Shown here piece by piece: positions 34,267 through 43,708 of a DNA stretch of 64,000 bases. The stretch comes from Nocardioides sp. T2.26MG-1 (lineage in GTDB: Bacteria; Actinomycetota; Actinomycetes; Propionibacteriales; Nocardioidaceae). The stretch lies in the NCBI RefSeq assembly GCF_950101795.1, contig NZ_CATNLZ010000035.1, positions 62,001 through 126,000 on the forward strand. The letters are read 5' to 3'. A program made the position numbers and the translations under genes. The notes beneath the pieces were generated by a model that saw nothing but the letters and a program-made list of their open reading frames with translations, was not told the DNA's origin and made no database searches. Within the stretch, counting starts at the first letter, position 1. Every line of letters begins with the position of its first letter.

Positions 34267-35145
34267 TCAGTCGGGAGCCGGAGCCGCGGTGGGCGCCGAG
34301 CGGGTCGCTCCGACCGAGGCGACGACCACGCAGGCCATCGCGACCCACTGCTCGGCGCTGAGCAGCTCGCCGAGCACCACGATGCCGGCCAGGGCCGCGG
34401 CCGCCGGCTCGAGGCTCATCAGCACCGAGAACACCGACGGCCGCAGCGAGCGGAGCGCGACCAGCTCGCAGCTGTAGGGCACCACCGAGCTGAGCAGCCC
34501 GACCGCGGCCCCGAGCGCGAGGATCCGCGGGTCGAGCAGGTCGCCGCCGCCGGTGCCGATCGCGAACGGCGTCAGCAGCGCGGTCGCGACCAGCGACGCG
34601 AGCGCGAGCCCGTCGAAGCCCGGCCAGCGGCGGCCGGTCTGCGCGCTCAGCAGGATGTACGACGCCCACATCGCGCCGGCGAGCAGCGCGAACAGCACGC
34701 CCGCCAGCGTGAGGTCGCCGCCGCGCAGGCCGAGCAGCGCGACCCCGACCGCCGCGAGCAGCACCCACAGCAGGTCGCGCGCGCGGCGGGACCCGACGAC
34801 CGCGAGCGTCAGCGGCCCCACGAACTCCAGCGTCACCGCGACGCCCAGCGGGATCCGCGCGAACGCCTGGTAGATCGCCCAGTTCATCACCCCGAGGCTG
34901 ACCCCGAACCCGAGCACGACCAGCCAGTCCGAGCGGCTGCGCCCGCGCAGCACCGGCCGGGCGACCGCGAGCAGCACGATCGCGCTCGTCACCAGGCGCA
35001 GCCACACGATCGTGGTGGGCGCGACCTCGTCGAACAGGCTCTTGGCGATCCCGGCCCCGAACTGCACCGACAGGATCCCGGCGAGCACCAGCCAGACGGG
35101 CGAGACGGGGGAGACCAGCCCGCGCGATGAGTTCGGGGCGGTCAC
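34267..35145 (-). CDS. EamA/DMT-family transporter (RhtA-like)
   Basis: A 292-residue membrane protein with ten predicted helices arranged as two EamA halves (first about 17-140, second about 150-280). It resembles RhtA-type amino-acid or metabolite exporters: IAKSLFDEVAPTTIVWLRL, PLGVAVTLEFVGPLTLAV, LEPAAAALAGIVVLGE. The last motif (EPxxAxLxGxxxLGE) is a hallmark of the family. Substrate unknown; threonine/homoserine efflux is known for the E. coli relative. Monocistronic, followed by palindromic repeat B. Confidence 0.9.
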   Translation of the reverse strand: MTAPNSSRGLVSPVSPVWLVLAGILSVQFGAGIAKSLFDEVAPTTIVWLRLVTSAIVLLAVARPVLRGRSRSDWLVVLGFGVSLGVMNWAIYQAFARIPLGVAVTLEFVGPLTLAVVGSRRARDLLWVLLAAVGVALLGLRGGDLTLAGVLFALLAGAMWASYILLSAQTGRRWPGFDGLALASLVATALLTPFAIGTGGGDLLDPRILALGAAVGLLSSVVPYSCELVALRSLRPSVFSVLMSLEPAAAALAGIVVLGELLSAEQWVAMACVVVASVGATRSAPTAAPAPD

Positions 35146-35234
35146 CCGGTCAATCTAGAAGGTTGTCCCCGCCGGGGTGCACCCTGGTCAGTCGAGGGGT
35201 CACACGAGGGGTCGCGAACACGAATGGAGCGGAC

Positions 35235-36323
35235 ATGGCAGACCGGACACTGCTGATCGTCGGGACCCGCAAGGGCCTGTGGCTCGGCACCTCGGACGAG
35301 GCGCGCACGGACTGGGAGTTCACCGGTCCGCACTGCGACATGGAGGAGGTCTACTCCTGCCTGGTCGACACCCGCAGCGACCCGCCCCGGCTGCTCGCCG
35401 GCGCGTCCTCGAGCTGGCTCGGCCCGCAGATCCGGCGCTCCGACGACCTCGGCGCCACCTGGCAGGAGACCCCCGGCGGCGCGATCCGCTTCCCCGAGGG
35501 CGCCGACGCGACCGTCGAGCGGGTCTGGCAGCTCACCCCCGGCGTCGAGGACGGGGTCGTCTACGCCGGCACCGAGCCGGGTGCGGTCTGGCGCTCCACC
35601 GACCGGGGCGAGACGTTCGAGCTCGAGCAGGGGCTCTGGGACCACCCGCACCGGCCCCAGTGGGGTGCCGGGTTCGGCGGCCAGGCCTTCCACACCGTGC
35701 TGCCGCACCCCACCGACCCGCAGTCCGTCACGGTCGCGATCTCGACCGGCGGGGTCTACCAGACCAGCGACGGCGGCGCGTCCTGGGCGCCGCGCAACCA
35801 GGGTATCCGCGCCGAGTTCCTGCCCGAGGGCCAGCAGTACCCCGAGTTCGGCCAGTGCGTCCACAAGATCACCCGCCACCCGTCCCGCCCCGAGCGGCTC
35901 TTCCTGCAGAACCACGGCGGTGTCTACCGCTCCGACGACCACGGCGGCTCCTGGACCTATATCGCCGATGGTCTCCCCTCCGACTTCGGCTTCGCGATCG
36001 TGGTGCACCCCCAGGAGCCCGACACGGTGTTCGTCTTCCCCAACGGCTCCGGCGACGGCCGCTACCCGCCCGGCGGCAAGGCCCGCGTGTGGCGCTCGCG
36101 CGACGCCGGCGAGACCTGGGAGGAGCTCGGCAACGGGTTGCCCGACTCGTTCTACGTCGCCGTCATGCGCGACGCGATGTGCGCCGACGGCCACGACCGC
36201 ACCGGCCTCTACTTCGGCGCCCGCAACGGCGCCGTGTGGGGCTCGGCCGACGAAGGGGAGTCGTGGCGGCAGATCGTCTGCGACCTCCCCGACGTAATGG
36301 TGGTCAGGGCGGCCGCGATCTGA
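35235..36323 (+). CDS. Sialidase/VPS10-type BNR-repeat beta-propeller protein
   Basis: A 362-residue soluble protein with no signal peptide and repeated BNR/Asp-box motifs (SxDxGxTW): SDDLGATWQET, STDRGETFELE, SDGGASWAPR, SDDHGGSWTYI, SRDAGETWEEL and SADEGESWRQI, that is about six blades of a propeller. Such proteins are often annotated as sialidase or glycosyl hydrolase, but the sialidase arginine triad is not evident, so the activity is unknown. It opens MADRTLLIVGTRKGLWLG. GGAGCGG upstream supports the ATG at 35235 over the in-frame ATG at 35127. A repeat-B hairpin follows the stop by 24 bases. Confidence 0.85.
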   Translation: MADRTLLIVGTRKGLWLGTSDEARTDWEFTGPHCDMEEVYSCLVDTRSDPPRLLAGASSSWLGPQIRRSDDLGATWQETPGGAIRFPEGADATVERVWQLTPGVEDGVVYAGTEPGAVWRSTDRGETFELEQGLWDHPHRPQWGAGFGGQAFHTVLPHPTDPQSVTVAISTGGVYQTSDGGASWAPRNQGIRAEFLPEGQQYPEFGQCVHKITRHPSRPERLFLQNHGGVYRSDDHGGSWTYIADGLPSDFGFAIVVHPQEPDTVFVFPNGSGDGRYPPGGKARVWRSRDAGETWEELGNGLPDSFYVAVMRDAMCADGHDRTGLYFGARNGAVWGSADEGESWRQIVCDLPDVMVVRAAAI

Positions 36324-36346
36324 GTCCCTCCCGCGAGGGCTCCCGG

Positions 36347-36392
36347 GAGGTCATGCGCAGGGAGCGACCGCTCGCTCCAGCCGGATGACCTC
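36347..36392. repeat. Palindromic repeat B, copy 2
   Basis: A second 46-base copy, 37 of 46 positions identical to that at 34207-34252, with the same fold: outer arms from GAGGTCATGCG to CGGATGACCTC (two mismatched pairs), inner stem GGAGCGA/TCGCTCC, loop CCGC. It lies 24 bases after the BNR-repeat gene. Confidence 0.8.
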
Positions 36393-36496
36393 CTCGACCT
36401 CACCGAGAGGCCCGCCGACCCACCGACATCTGCAGCGCAGACGCGCCGACTCGCGGCCAAGGAGTACGGTCGGAGCGCCTGGCTGAGGAGGCCCTC

Positions 36497-36697
36497 GTGA
36501 ACTCGCGCCGCTGGTCGTTGCTCCTGCTGCTCGTCGTCTTGTTCCTCGCGCCCGCCGCACTCGCCCCGTTGGGTGGGCTCGGCCCGGTCGAGGTGACGAT
36601 CTGGTTCGTCCTCCTCGCGGCGTGGGTGGTCGCGTTCGTCGTCTGGGCGAGGAGTCCTCGCGACAGGGTCGGGCCGTCGGGCACCACGAGCGGGTAG
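36497..36697 (+). CDS. Small two-helix membrane protein of unknown function
   Basis: A 66-residue protein with two hydrophobic segments (LLLLLVVLFLAPAALAPLGG and VEVTIWFVLLAAWVVAFVVW) and a basic C-terminal tail. GAGGAG at 36485-36490 sits six bases before the GTG at 36497. No family is recognised, but the composition and clean ribosome binding site suggest a real gene. Confidence 0.6.
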   Translation: MNSRRWSLLLLLVVLFLAPAALAPLGGLGPVEVTIWFVLLAAWVVAFVVWARSPRDRVGPSGTTSG

Positions 36698-36758
36698 GAC
36701 CGGCCGGCGGGGGGACGGGCTCGGGGGTCCGATCCCCCTGCTCCGGGCGATCGGTGCC

Positions 36759-37445
36759 TCACGTGCCGGGCAGGACCAGCCCGGTCTCGTAGGCGATGAC
36801 GACCAGCTGCGCCCGGTCCCGCGCGCCGAGCTTGGCCATCGCGTGGCTGACGTGCGTCCGTGCGGTCGCGGGACTGAGGTGGAGCTCGGCGCCGATCTCG
36901 GCGTTGCTGAGCCCGCGCCCGACCAGGCCGAGGACCTGCCGTTCGCGCTCGGTCAGCACGGCGAGGCGCGCGTCGGCGTCGCGGTCCGCGGCCCGGCGCG
37001 CGGTGACCTGGGAGATGAGCCGACGGGTGACGCTCGGCGCGAGCAGGGCCTCGCCGGCCGCGACGACGCGCACCGCGTGCAGCAGCTCCGACGGGCCGGC
37101 GTCCTTGAGCAGGAAGCCGCTGGCGCCGGCCTCGAGGGCGTCGAAGACGTTCTCGTCGGTGTCGTAGGTGGTCAGGACCAGGATCCGGACACCCTCGAGT
37201 CCACGGGTCGAGGCGATCCGTGCGGTGGCCGCGATGCCGTCGACCTTCGGCATCCGGATGTCCATCAGCACGACGTCCGGTCGGCAGCGGATGGCCTCGT
37301 CGACGGCCTCGAGGCCGTTGGTCGCCTCGCCGACGACCGTGATGCCGTCCTCGGTGTCGAGCAGCATCCGGAAGCCCGACCGCACGAGCCCCTCGTCGTC
37401 GACCAGGAGGACCTTCACGGGGGCCGTGGCCGGCGTCGCGGTCAT
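36759..37445 (-). CDS. NarL/LuxR-family response regulator
   Basis: A 228-residue two-component regulator with a receiver domain (DDE at 16-18, phospho-acceptor D62 in LMDIRMP, T in VLTTYD, K in LLKDAG) and a C-terminal LuxR helix-turn-helix (LTERERQVLGLVGRGLSNAEI, THVSHAMAKLGARDRAQLV). It overlaps the kinase gene upstream by four bases. The divergent MMPL transporter gene is the obvious candidate target, although the regulon cannot be read from sequence. Confidence 0.94.
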   Translation of the reverse strand: MTATPATAPVKVLLVDDEGLVRSGFRMLLDTEDGITVVGEATNGLEAVDEAIRCRPDVVLMDIRMPKVDGIAATARIASTRGLEGVRILVLTTYDTDENVFDALEAGASGFLLKDAGPSELLHAVRVVAAGEALLAPSVTRRLISQVTARRAADRDADARLAVLTERERQVLGLVGRGLSNAEIGAELHLSPATARTHVSHAMAKLGARDRAQLVVIAYETGLVLPGT

Positions 37446-38647
37446 GCCCGCGCCTCGACAGGCGCGAACGGCAGGCGGGCCCCGACCTGGAATCCCCCGT
37501 CGGGCAGAGGCCCGGCGTCGAGGTCGCCGCCCAGCAGACGGCAGCGCTCCCGCATCCCGGCGATCCCGTGCCCGGCGTCGCGGGACCCGCCCTCGTCCTG
37601 CGTCATCGAGCCACCGGAGTCCGTGACGCGCACCTCGAGCGCGCGGTCGCCGTACACGATCGACACCCGCACCCGGGTCGGCCCGGCGTGCCTGATCACG
37701 TTCGTCAGCGACTCCTGGACGATGCGGTACGCCGCCCGGCCGACCGCGCCGGGCAGCGGGTCGGGAGGCGTGCCCGCCCAGGCGAGGTCGATGTCGAGGC
37801 CCGCCTGGGCGGCCTTCGCGGTCAGCTCCTCGACCTGGTCGAGGCCCGGTTGGGGGGCCCGGGCGTCGCCGTCGGCCCGGAGGACGCCGAGGACGGAGCG
37901 CATCTCCTCGAGCGCACGGGAGCTCGTCTGCTCGATCGTCTCGAGCGCCTCGCGGGCCTGCTCGGGACGCTGGTCGAGGACGTGCGCCGTGATGCCGGCC
38001 TGGACGTTGATGATCGCGATCGCGTGCGCCACCGTGTCGTGGACCTCGCGGGCGATGCGCAGCCGCTCGGCGTCGACGCGAGCCTGGGCCTCGATCTCGC
38101 GGGTGCGCTCAGCGCGTTCGGCGCGCTCGACCGCGTCGGCGGCGATCACCCGTCGGGAGCGGACCGAGTCGCCGAGCGCCGCGCTCATGACGGATGCTCC
38201 GATCCGGAACACGAGCCAGCCGAGCGCAGCCTGCGGCTCGACGTCGGCACCGGTCGTCACCCAGACGATCGAGAGGCCGACGATCAGTCCGGTCGCCACC
38301 CGGGCCGAGCGGCGGCCGTCGCCGTACGCCGTCAGCGTGTACAGGGCGACGAACAGCGACAGCCACACGGGCCCGTCGTGGAACTCGAGGCCGTAGTAGA
38401 GAGCGCTGGCCCCTGCCTCCAGCAGGACGACGGCGACCGGCCACCGGCGCCGGGCGATGAGCGCCGCCCCGCTCACCAGCAGCAGGGCAAGCCCCAGGTG
38501 GCCGAGGTCGTCGATCGGACGCCCCGCGACCTCGCTCGCGGCCGTCACCCGGCGGACCCCCTGCACCTGCACGTACGTGACGAACAGTGCGAGGGTCGCG
38601 TCCTGCGCGACGACCGACACGCGGGGCGGTGTCGCGGGCGCGGCCAT
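37442..38647 (-). CDS. Sensor histidine kinase (HisKA_3 type)
   Basis: A 401-residue kinase of the NarX/DesK-like class. The N-terminal half (about 15-160) has four to five membrane helices with little outside, an intramembrane-sensing layout. Then come a coiled linker and the dimerisation helix with H203 in REVHDTVAHAIAI. The HATPase domain has VQESLTNVIRHAG (N-box) and GHGIAGMRERCRLLGG (G-box). It is first in a two-gene operon with the response regulator and divergent from the MMPL transporter, a common arrangement for envelope-stress or lipophilic-compound sensing. Confidence 0.93.
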   Translation of the reverse strand: MAAPATPPRVSVVAQDATLALFVTYVQVQGVRRVTAASEVAGRPIDDLGHLGLALLLVSGAALIARRRWPVAVVLLEAGASALYYGLEFHDGPVWLSLFVALYTLTAYGDGRRSARVATGLIVGLSIVWVTTGADVEPQAALGWLVFRIGASVMSAALGDSVRSRRVIAADAVERAERAERTREIEAQARVDAERLRIAREVHDTVAHAIAIINVQAGITAHVLDQRPEQAREALETIEQTSSRALEEMRSVLGVLRADGDARAPQPGLDQVEELTAKAAQAGLDIDLAWAGTPPDPLPGAVGRAAYRIVQESLTNVIRHAGPTRVRVSIVYGDRALEVRVTDSGGSMTQDEGGSRDAGHGIAGMRERCRLLGGDLDAGPLPDGGFQVGARLPFAPVEARA

Positions 38648-38846
38648 GGATCGATCCTAGGTCCCGGTGGGTCCGCACGACTGCGTCGAGAAGCGCGGTC
38701 GCCTACGTCGGGAGGCGGTGGTCGCGGGTGCCCGGCGTACGGCGAGACCGCGGGCGGACGTCGCTGCTGGACCGACGCCGCCGGGGCTGCCGCGGCAGGA
38801 CGATCGGTGCCGTCGACCCGACCGTGACCTACCCGTGGAGGACCTG

Positions 38847-41102
38847 ATGACGGACCTGCTCGCCCGCTCCCAGACCGGCGCCGCGCCGCCGCGTGCCACC
38901 GGCCCGTTGGGGCGCCTCGCCCGCGCGTCCTACCGGCGGCGCCGGCTGGTCGTCGCCTGCTGGCTGCTCGCGCTCGGCGCCGCGATCGGACTCACCGCTG
39001 CCCTCGGCGGCGACCTCGCCAACGGCGCGACGCTGCCGGGCTCGGACTCCGAGAAGGCCCAGCATCTGCTCGAGCAGCGCTTCCCCGACCGCTCCGGCGA
39101 CCAGCTCGACGTCGTCCTGCGCGCCGACGACATCACCGCCCCTCCGGTGCGGTCCGCGGTGAGCGACCTGCGCGAGGAGATGGCGGTGGTGCCGCACGTC
39201 ACCCAGGTCTCCGACCCCTACACGACCCCGGGGGCGATCGCACCCGACGGCCGCACCCTCGTCGTCAGGGTGAGCCTCGACGCCGCCAACCCCAACGACA
39301 TGCCGGTCGACGACACCCGGCGCCTGATGGATGCGGTCGCCGCGGCGGAGACCGACGCCCTCGAGACCGCGATCACCGGAGGCGCGGTTCAGATCGCCGA
39401 GATGCCCTCGCCGGGCGGCACCGAGGCGATCGGCCTGCTCGCTGCCGGGGTGATCCTGCTGGTGGTCTTCGGCTCCGTGGTGGCCGCGGGCCTGCCCCTG
39501 GGCACGGCGATCGCGGGGCTGGCGGTCAGCTCGAGCCTGGTCGGGCTGACCGCCGCCTTCCTCGACGTGCCCGACTTCGCGCGGATCCTCGGCTCGATGA
39601 TCGGCATCGCAGTCGGGATCGACTACGCGCTCCTGATGGTGACCCGCTTCCGCGAGTGGCGGGCCCTCGGACTCGGTCCCGAGGAGGCCGCGGTCGCCAC
39701 GCTCGACACCGCCGGGCGCGCCGTGCTGGTGGCCGGCCTGACCGTGATGGTCAGCATGGCGGGCCTGTTCGCGATGGGCATGTCGATCATGTACGGGACG
39801 GCCGTGGTGGCGATGACCGCCGTGCTGGTCGTGATGATCGCGGCGCTCACCCTGTTCCCGGCGCTCCTGGGCTTCGGGGGCCGCGCCATCGACCGGCTGG
39901 GCCTGCCGCTCCTGCGACCGCGTGCGGCCGAGGTCGCCGCCGACGGGCACCTGGCGCCGGCACCCGGCTGGCTTCGGTGGAGCCGGTTCGTCCAGCGGCA
40001 CAGTGTGGCGGCGTCCGTCGCGGCGGTGGCCACGCTTCTGCTCCTGGCCGCGCCCTTCCTCGGAGCGTCGTTCGCGATCCCGGACGCCGGGAACGACCCG
40101 CCGGACTTCAACGGCCGGCAGGGCTACGACATGGTGGCGGGCTCGTTCGGCCCCGGGTACAACGGTCCGCTGCTGGTGGTCGCGGACCTGGCCGACGCGG
40201 ACGGCAGCTCGAGCGCGCCGTACGTCGAGCGCCTCAGCGGGGCGCTGGCCGGGACCCCCGGCGTCGCCTCCGTCGCGCCGCCGGTGCTCAGCCCCGCCGG
40301 GGACGCCGCCCTGCTCACGGTGGTTCCGACGACCGGTCCCCAGGATGGCGCCACCACCGACCTGACGCGCGACCTGCGCGACCGCGTCATCCCGGACGCG
40401 CTGGTCGGCAGCGGGGTCCAGGCGTTCGTCGGCGGCAGGACGGCCACCGAGCTCGACATGAACGACGTCCTGATCAGCCGGCTGCCGTTGCTGATCGGCG
40501 GGGTCGTGGGCGTCTCGTTCCTCCTGCTGCTGGTGGCGTTCCGCAGCGTCGTCGTCGCCCTCACCGCGGCGGTCATGAACCTGCTGTCGGTGGCCGCGGC
40601 GTACGGCGTCACGGCGTTCTTCCTCGAAGGAGGGTGGGCCGGCGGCCTGATCGGGATCGACGAGCCCGCCCCGATCGCGGCGTACCTGCCGATGATCATG
40701 TTCGCCCTGCTCTTCGGGCTGTCGATGGACTACGAGGTGTTCCTGGTCAGCCGCATGCGCGAGGCCTGGGTCCGCACCCGTGACAACGACCAGGCGGTGC
40801 TCGCCGGCCTGGCCGGCACCGGCCGGGTCATCACCGCTGCCGCGACGATCATGATCGCCGTGTTCGCCGCGATGGTCGCCCTGCCGAACGTGATGATGAA
40901 GTCGTTCGGCGTCGGGATGGTGGCCGCGATCGTCGTCGACGCGACCCTCGTGCGGATGCTCCTGGTGCCGGCCGTCATGCAGCTGCTGGGCCGGCGCAAC
41001 TGGTGGCTCCCGCGCGCCCTCGACCGGCGGCTGCCCCAGCTGCACGTCGAGGGGCGCGCCGACAGGTTCCTGCCCGCCGCACCCGAGCATGCGTCGAGCT
41101 GA
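38847..41102 (+). CDS. MMPL/RND-family transporter
   Basis: A 751-residue membrane protein with the MMPL layout: one N-terminal helix (about 35-55), a first extracytoplasmic loop (about 60-185), five helices, a long cytosolic loop (about 350-390), one more helix (about 395-410), a second outer loop to about 540, and five final helices. Motifs include GIAVGIDYALLMVTRFREW and the paired GLSMDYEVFLVSRMREAW, where the membrane aspartates act in proton relay. Length suits the small actinobacterial branch rather than mycobacterial MmpL3. Substrates are lipids or drugs in characterised members. GTGGAGG precedes ATG 38847. A two-component system is encoded divergently 199 bases away. Confidence 0.92.
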   Translation: MTDLLARSQTGAAPPRATGPLGRLARASYRRRRLVVACWLLALGAAIGLTAALGGDLANGATLPGSDSEKAQHLLEQRFPDRSGDQLDVVLRADDITAPPVRSAVSDLREEMAVVPHVTQVSDPYTTPGAIAPDGRTLVVRVSLDAANPNDMPVDDTRRLMDAVAAAETDALETAITGGAVQIAEMPSPGGTEAIGLLAAGVILLVVFGSVVAAGLPLGTAIAGLAVSSSLVGLTAAFLDVPDFARILGSMIGIAVGIDYALLMVTRFREWRALGLGPEEAAVATLDTAGRAVLVAGLTVMVSMAGLFAMGMSIMYGTAVVAMTAVLVVMIAALTLFPALLGFGGRAIDRLGLPLLRPRAAEVAADGHLAPAPGWLRWSRFVQRHSVAASVAAVATLLLLAAPFLGASFAIPDAGNDPPDFNGRQGYDMVAGSFGPGYNGPLLVVADLADADGSSSAPYVERLSGALAGTPGVASVAPPVLSPAGDAALLTVVPTTGPQDGATTDLTRDLRDRVIPDALVGSGVQAFVGGRTATELDMNDVLISRLPLLIGGVVGVSFLLLLVAFRSVVVALTAAVMNLLSVAAAYGVTAFFLEGGWAGGLIGIDEPAPIAAYLPMIMFALLFGLSMDYEVFLVSRMREAWVRTRDNDQAVLAGLAGTGRVITAAATIMIAVFAAMVALPNVMMKSFGVGMVAAIVVDATLVRMLLVPAVMQLLGRRNWWLPRALDRRLPQLHVEGRADRFLPAAPEHASS

Positions 41103-41131
41103 CCCGCCTCCGGCCGGCCCCGGCCGTCGCC

Positions 41132-43708
41132 CTACGGCGCCAGCGGCGGCGCGGGGTCGACGTACGCCGGCAGCTCGCCCGTGGTCTCCATGGGGTCCTC
41201 GGGCGGCAGGATCGGGTCGGGGACGCCGGCGGTGATCGTGCTGCCGTCGGCGCGGGTGCCGCCGATGATCGGGTGCTCCCCCAGCAGCCCGTCGATCCGG
41301 TCGCCCTGGTCGGGCAGCTCGACCACGAGCGGGGCGTCCTTGGTGAGCACGTAGTCCCGGCCGCGCACTGTGAGCGGCACCTCGGCCTGGCCGGCCTCCA
41401 CGACCGTGAAGACCACCCGCTCCTGGGTGAGCTCGACGAGCATGCGCGAGCCCTGCCAGCACACCCGGAAGGTCAGGCTCGGCCAGGTGAGCGGCAGCCG
41501 CGGCTCGAAGCGGAGCAGGCCGCCGTGGTCGCGCATCCCGCCGAAGCCGAACACGAGTGCGCTCCACACGCCGCCGGTCGACGCGACGTGCAGCCCGTCG
41601 ACGGTGTTGCCGTGCAGGTTGGCCAGGTCGACGTAGAGCGACTCGTGGAAGTAGTGCAGCGCCGCCTCGTGGTAGCCCACCTCGGCCGCGATCACCGACT
41701 GGACGACCGCCGAGAGCGTCGAGTCGCCGGTGGTGATCGGGTCGTAGTACTCGAAGTCCGCGCGCTTCTCCTCGAGGCTGAACCGGTCGCCCTGGAGGAA
41801 CAGCGCGAGCACGACGTCGGCCTGCTTGAGCACCTGGAACCGGTAGATCACCAGCGGGTGGTAGTGCAGCAGCAGCGGCCGCAGCTCGGCCGGCGTGCGG
41901 GACAGGTCCCACACCTCACGGTCGAGGAAGAAGTCGTCCTGCGGGTGGATGCCGAGCCCCTCGTCGTACGGGATCGCCATGCCGTCCGCGCAGGCGCGCC
42001 ACTCCTGGACCTCGTCGGGGTCGAGACGCAGGCGCGCCACCACCCGGACGTAGTCCTCGGGATGCTCGGCGCGGATCCACTCCATCGCCTCGACGGCCTG
42101 CTCGAGGTTGAAGCGGGCCATCACGTTGGTGAAGAGGTTGTTGTTGACGACCGTCGTGTACTCGTCCGGCCCGGTGACGCCGTGGATGTGGAACGACGGC
42201 TCCCCGTTGCTGCGCCAGAAGCCGAGGTCGGCCCACATCCGGGCGGTCTCGACCAGGATGTCGATGCCCTCGCGCAGCAGGAACCCGTCGTCGCCGGTGG
42301 CGCGGACGTACTTCACCAGCGCGTAGGCGATGTCGGCGTCGATGTGCACCTGGGCGGTCCCCGCCGCGTAGTACGCCGAGGCCTCCTCGCCGTTGATGGT
42401 GCGCCACGGGTACATCGCGCCGCTCTGCGCCATCTCGCGGGCCCGGTCGCGGGCCGACGGGAGCATCACCGAGCGGAAGTGCAGCGCGTTGCGGGCCACC
42501 TCGGGCCGGGTGTAGGTCAAGAAGGGCACCACGTAGATCTCGGTGTCCCAGAAGTAGTGGCCCTCGTAGCCGGAGCCGGTGAGGCCCTTGGCCGGTACGC
42601 CGAGCCCGTCGATGCGCCCGGTCGCCTGGGCGAGGCTGAACAGGTTGAACCGGATCGCCTGCTGCACGGCCGCGTGCTCGGGGGTGTCGCCGGCGAGCTC
42701 GACGTCGGCGGCGGCCCAGAAGTCGGCGTACCAGGACCGCTGGTCCGCCAGGTAGTGCTCGGCGCCGTGCCGGCGGGCCCGGTCGAGGGTCCGGTCGCAG
42801 CGGTCGGAGAGCTCGCGCACCGGTACCACGCGCGAGGTGTGGTAGGCGACCGTCTTCTGCAGCCGCAGCCTGGTGCCCCGCGTCGCGTCGATGCGGAACA
42901 CCATCTTGGCCTGGTCCTCGTCGCACCGGGCGAGCACCTCGTGCTCGTCTGGCGTCTCCAGCACGTGGTCCGCCGCGACCGCGATCGTCATCCCGGAGTG
43001 GGCGCACTGGTAGCCGAGGCCCATCCGCTCCTCGGTGGCGTAGCTGAGCCGGGGGAGCAGCACCCGCTCGCCGAACGCCGCGGCCCGTCGGGGATCGACC
43101 GTCTCACTGGTCGGGTGCACCGCGCGGTACTCGTCGAGGCCGTCCTGCCGGTTGAGGATCTGCGAGGAGATCACGACCGGGGCGTCGCCGGTGAGCATCT
43201 CGACCTCGAGGGTCATGATCGCGAGGTGTCGCTGGGTCATCGACACCATGCGGGTCGAGTCGATCCGCACCCGCTTGCCCGACGGCGTGCGCCAGATCAG
43301 GTGCCGGCGCAGGATGCCGTCGCGGAAGTCGAGGCAGCGTTCGTAGTGCTCGAGGTCGGCGGTGCCGAACGTGAGCGGCTCGTCGTCGACGTAGATCTTC
43401 AGCACCATCGTGTCCGGCGCGTTCACGATCGTCTGGCCGGTGCGGGCGAAGCCGAACGCCGACTCCGCGTGCCGGATCGGCCACGTCTCGTGGAAGCCGT
43501 TGACAAACGTGCCGTGGGCGTACGCCGGGCGCCCCTCCTCGGGGTTGCCGCGCATGCCGAGGTAGCCGTTGGCGACCGAGAACAGCGTCTCGGTCACGCC
43601 GAGGTCGACGGGGCTGTAGCCGGTCTCGACGAGCGCCCACGGGTTGGCGGGGAAGCGGCCCCGGTCGATCGGGTCCGGGCCGACCTCGTCGCCGAAGCTG
43701 CGGGTCAT
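41132..43708 (-). CDS. Glycoside hydrolase family 65 disaccharide phosphorylase
   Basis: GH65 enzymes phosphorolyse alpha-linked disaccharides such as maltose, trehalose, kojibiose or nigerose to beta-glucose 1-phosphate plus glucose. The 858-residue protein has the N-terminal beta-sandwich, the catalytic (alpha/alpha)6 barrel with YEGHYFWDTEIYVVPFLTYT, RARGA-like region PWRTINGEEAS, and the general acid E516 in GVTGPDEYTTVVNNN, plus a C-terminal jelly roll. Phosphate-binding context rather than hydrolysis is inferred from the neighbouring beta-phosphoglucomutase gene, which overlaps it by four bases and would convert the product to glucose 6-phosphate. The exact disaccharide cannot be told. 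Confidence 0.9.
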   Translation of the reverse strand: MTRSFGDEVGPDPIDRGRFPANPWALVETGYSPVDLGVTETLFSVANGYLGMRGNPEEGRPAYAHGTFVNGFHETWPIRHAESAFGFARTGQTIVNAPDTMVLKIYVDDEPLTFGTADLEHYERCLDFRDGILRRHLIWRTPSGKRVRIDSTRMVSMTQRHLAIMTLEVEMLTGDAPVVISSQILNRQDGLDEYRAVHPTSETVDPRRAAAFGERVLLPRLSYATEERMGLGYQCAHSGMTIAVAADHVLETPDEHEVLARCDEDQAKMVFRIDATRGTRLRLQKTVAYHTSRVVPVRELSDRCDRTLDRARRHGAEHYLADQRSWYADFWAAADVELAGDTPEHAAVQQAIRFNLFSLAQATGRIDGLGVPAKGLTGSGYEGHYFWDTEIYVVPFLTYTRPEVARNALHFRSVMLPSARDRAREMAQSGAMYPWRTINGEEASAYYAAGTAQVHIDADIAYALVKYVRATGDDGFLLREGIDILVETARMWADLGFWRSNGEPSFHIHGVTGPDEYTTVVNNNLFTNVMARFNLEQAVEAMEWIRAEHPEDYVRVVARLRLDPDEVQEWRACADGMAIPYDEGLGIHPQDDFFLDREVWDLSRTPAELRPLLLHYHPLVIYRFQVLKQADVVLALFLQGDRFSLEEKRADFEYYDPITTGDSTLSAVVQSVIAAEVGYHEAALHYFHESLYVDLANLHGNTVDGLHVASTGGVWSALVFGFGGMRDHGGLLRFEPRLPLTWPSLTFRVCWQGSRMLVELTQERVVFTVVEAGQAEVPLTVRGRDYVLTKDAPLVVELPDQGDRIDGLLGEHPIIGGTRADGSTITAGVPDPILPPEDPMETTGELPAYVDPAPPLAP

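Noticed and set aside
38829..41912. Leftward 1027-codon frame opposite the MMPL transporter
   Set aside because: Shadow frame full of His/Gln/Arg; the forward frame carries transmembrane helices and MMPL motifs.
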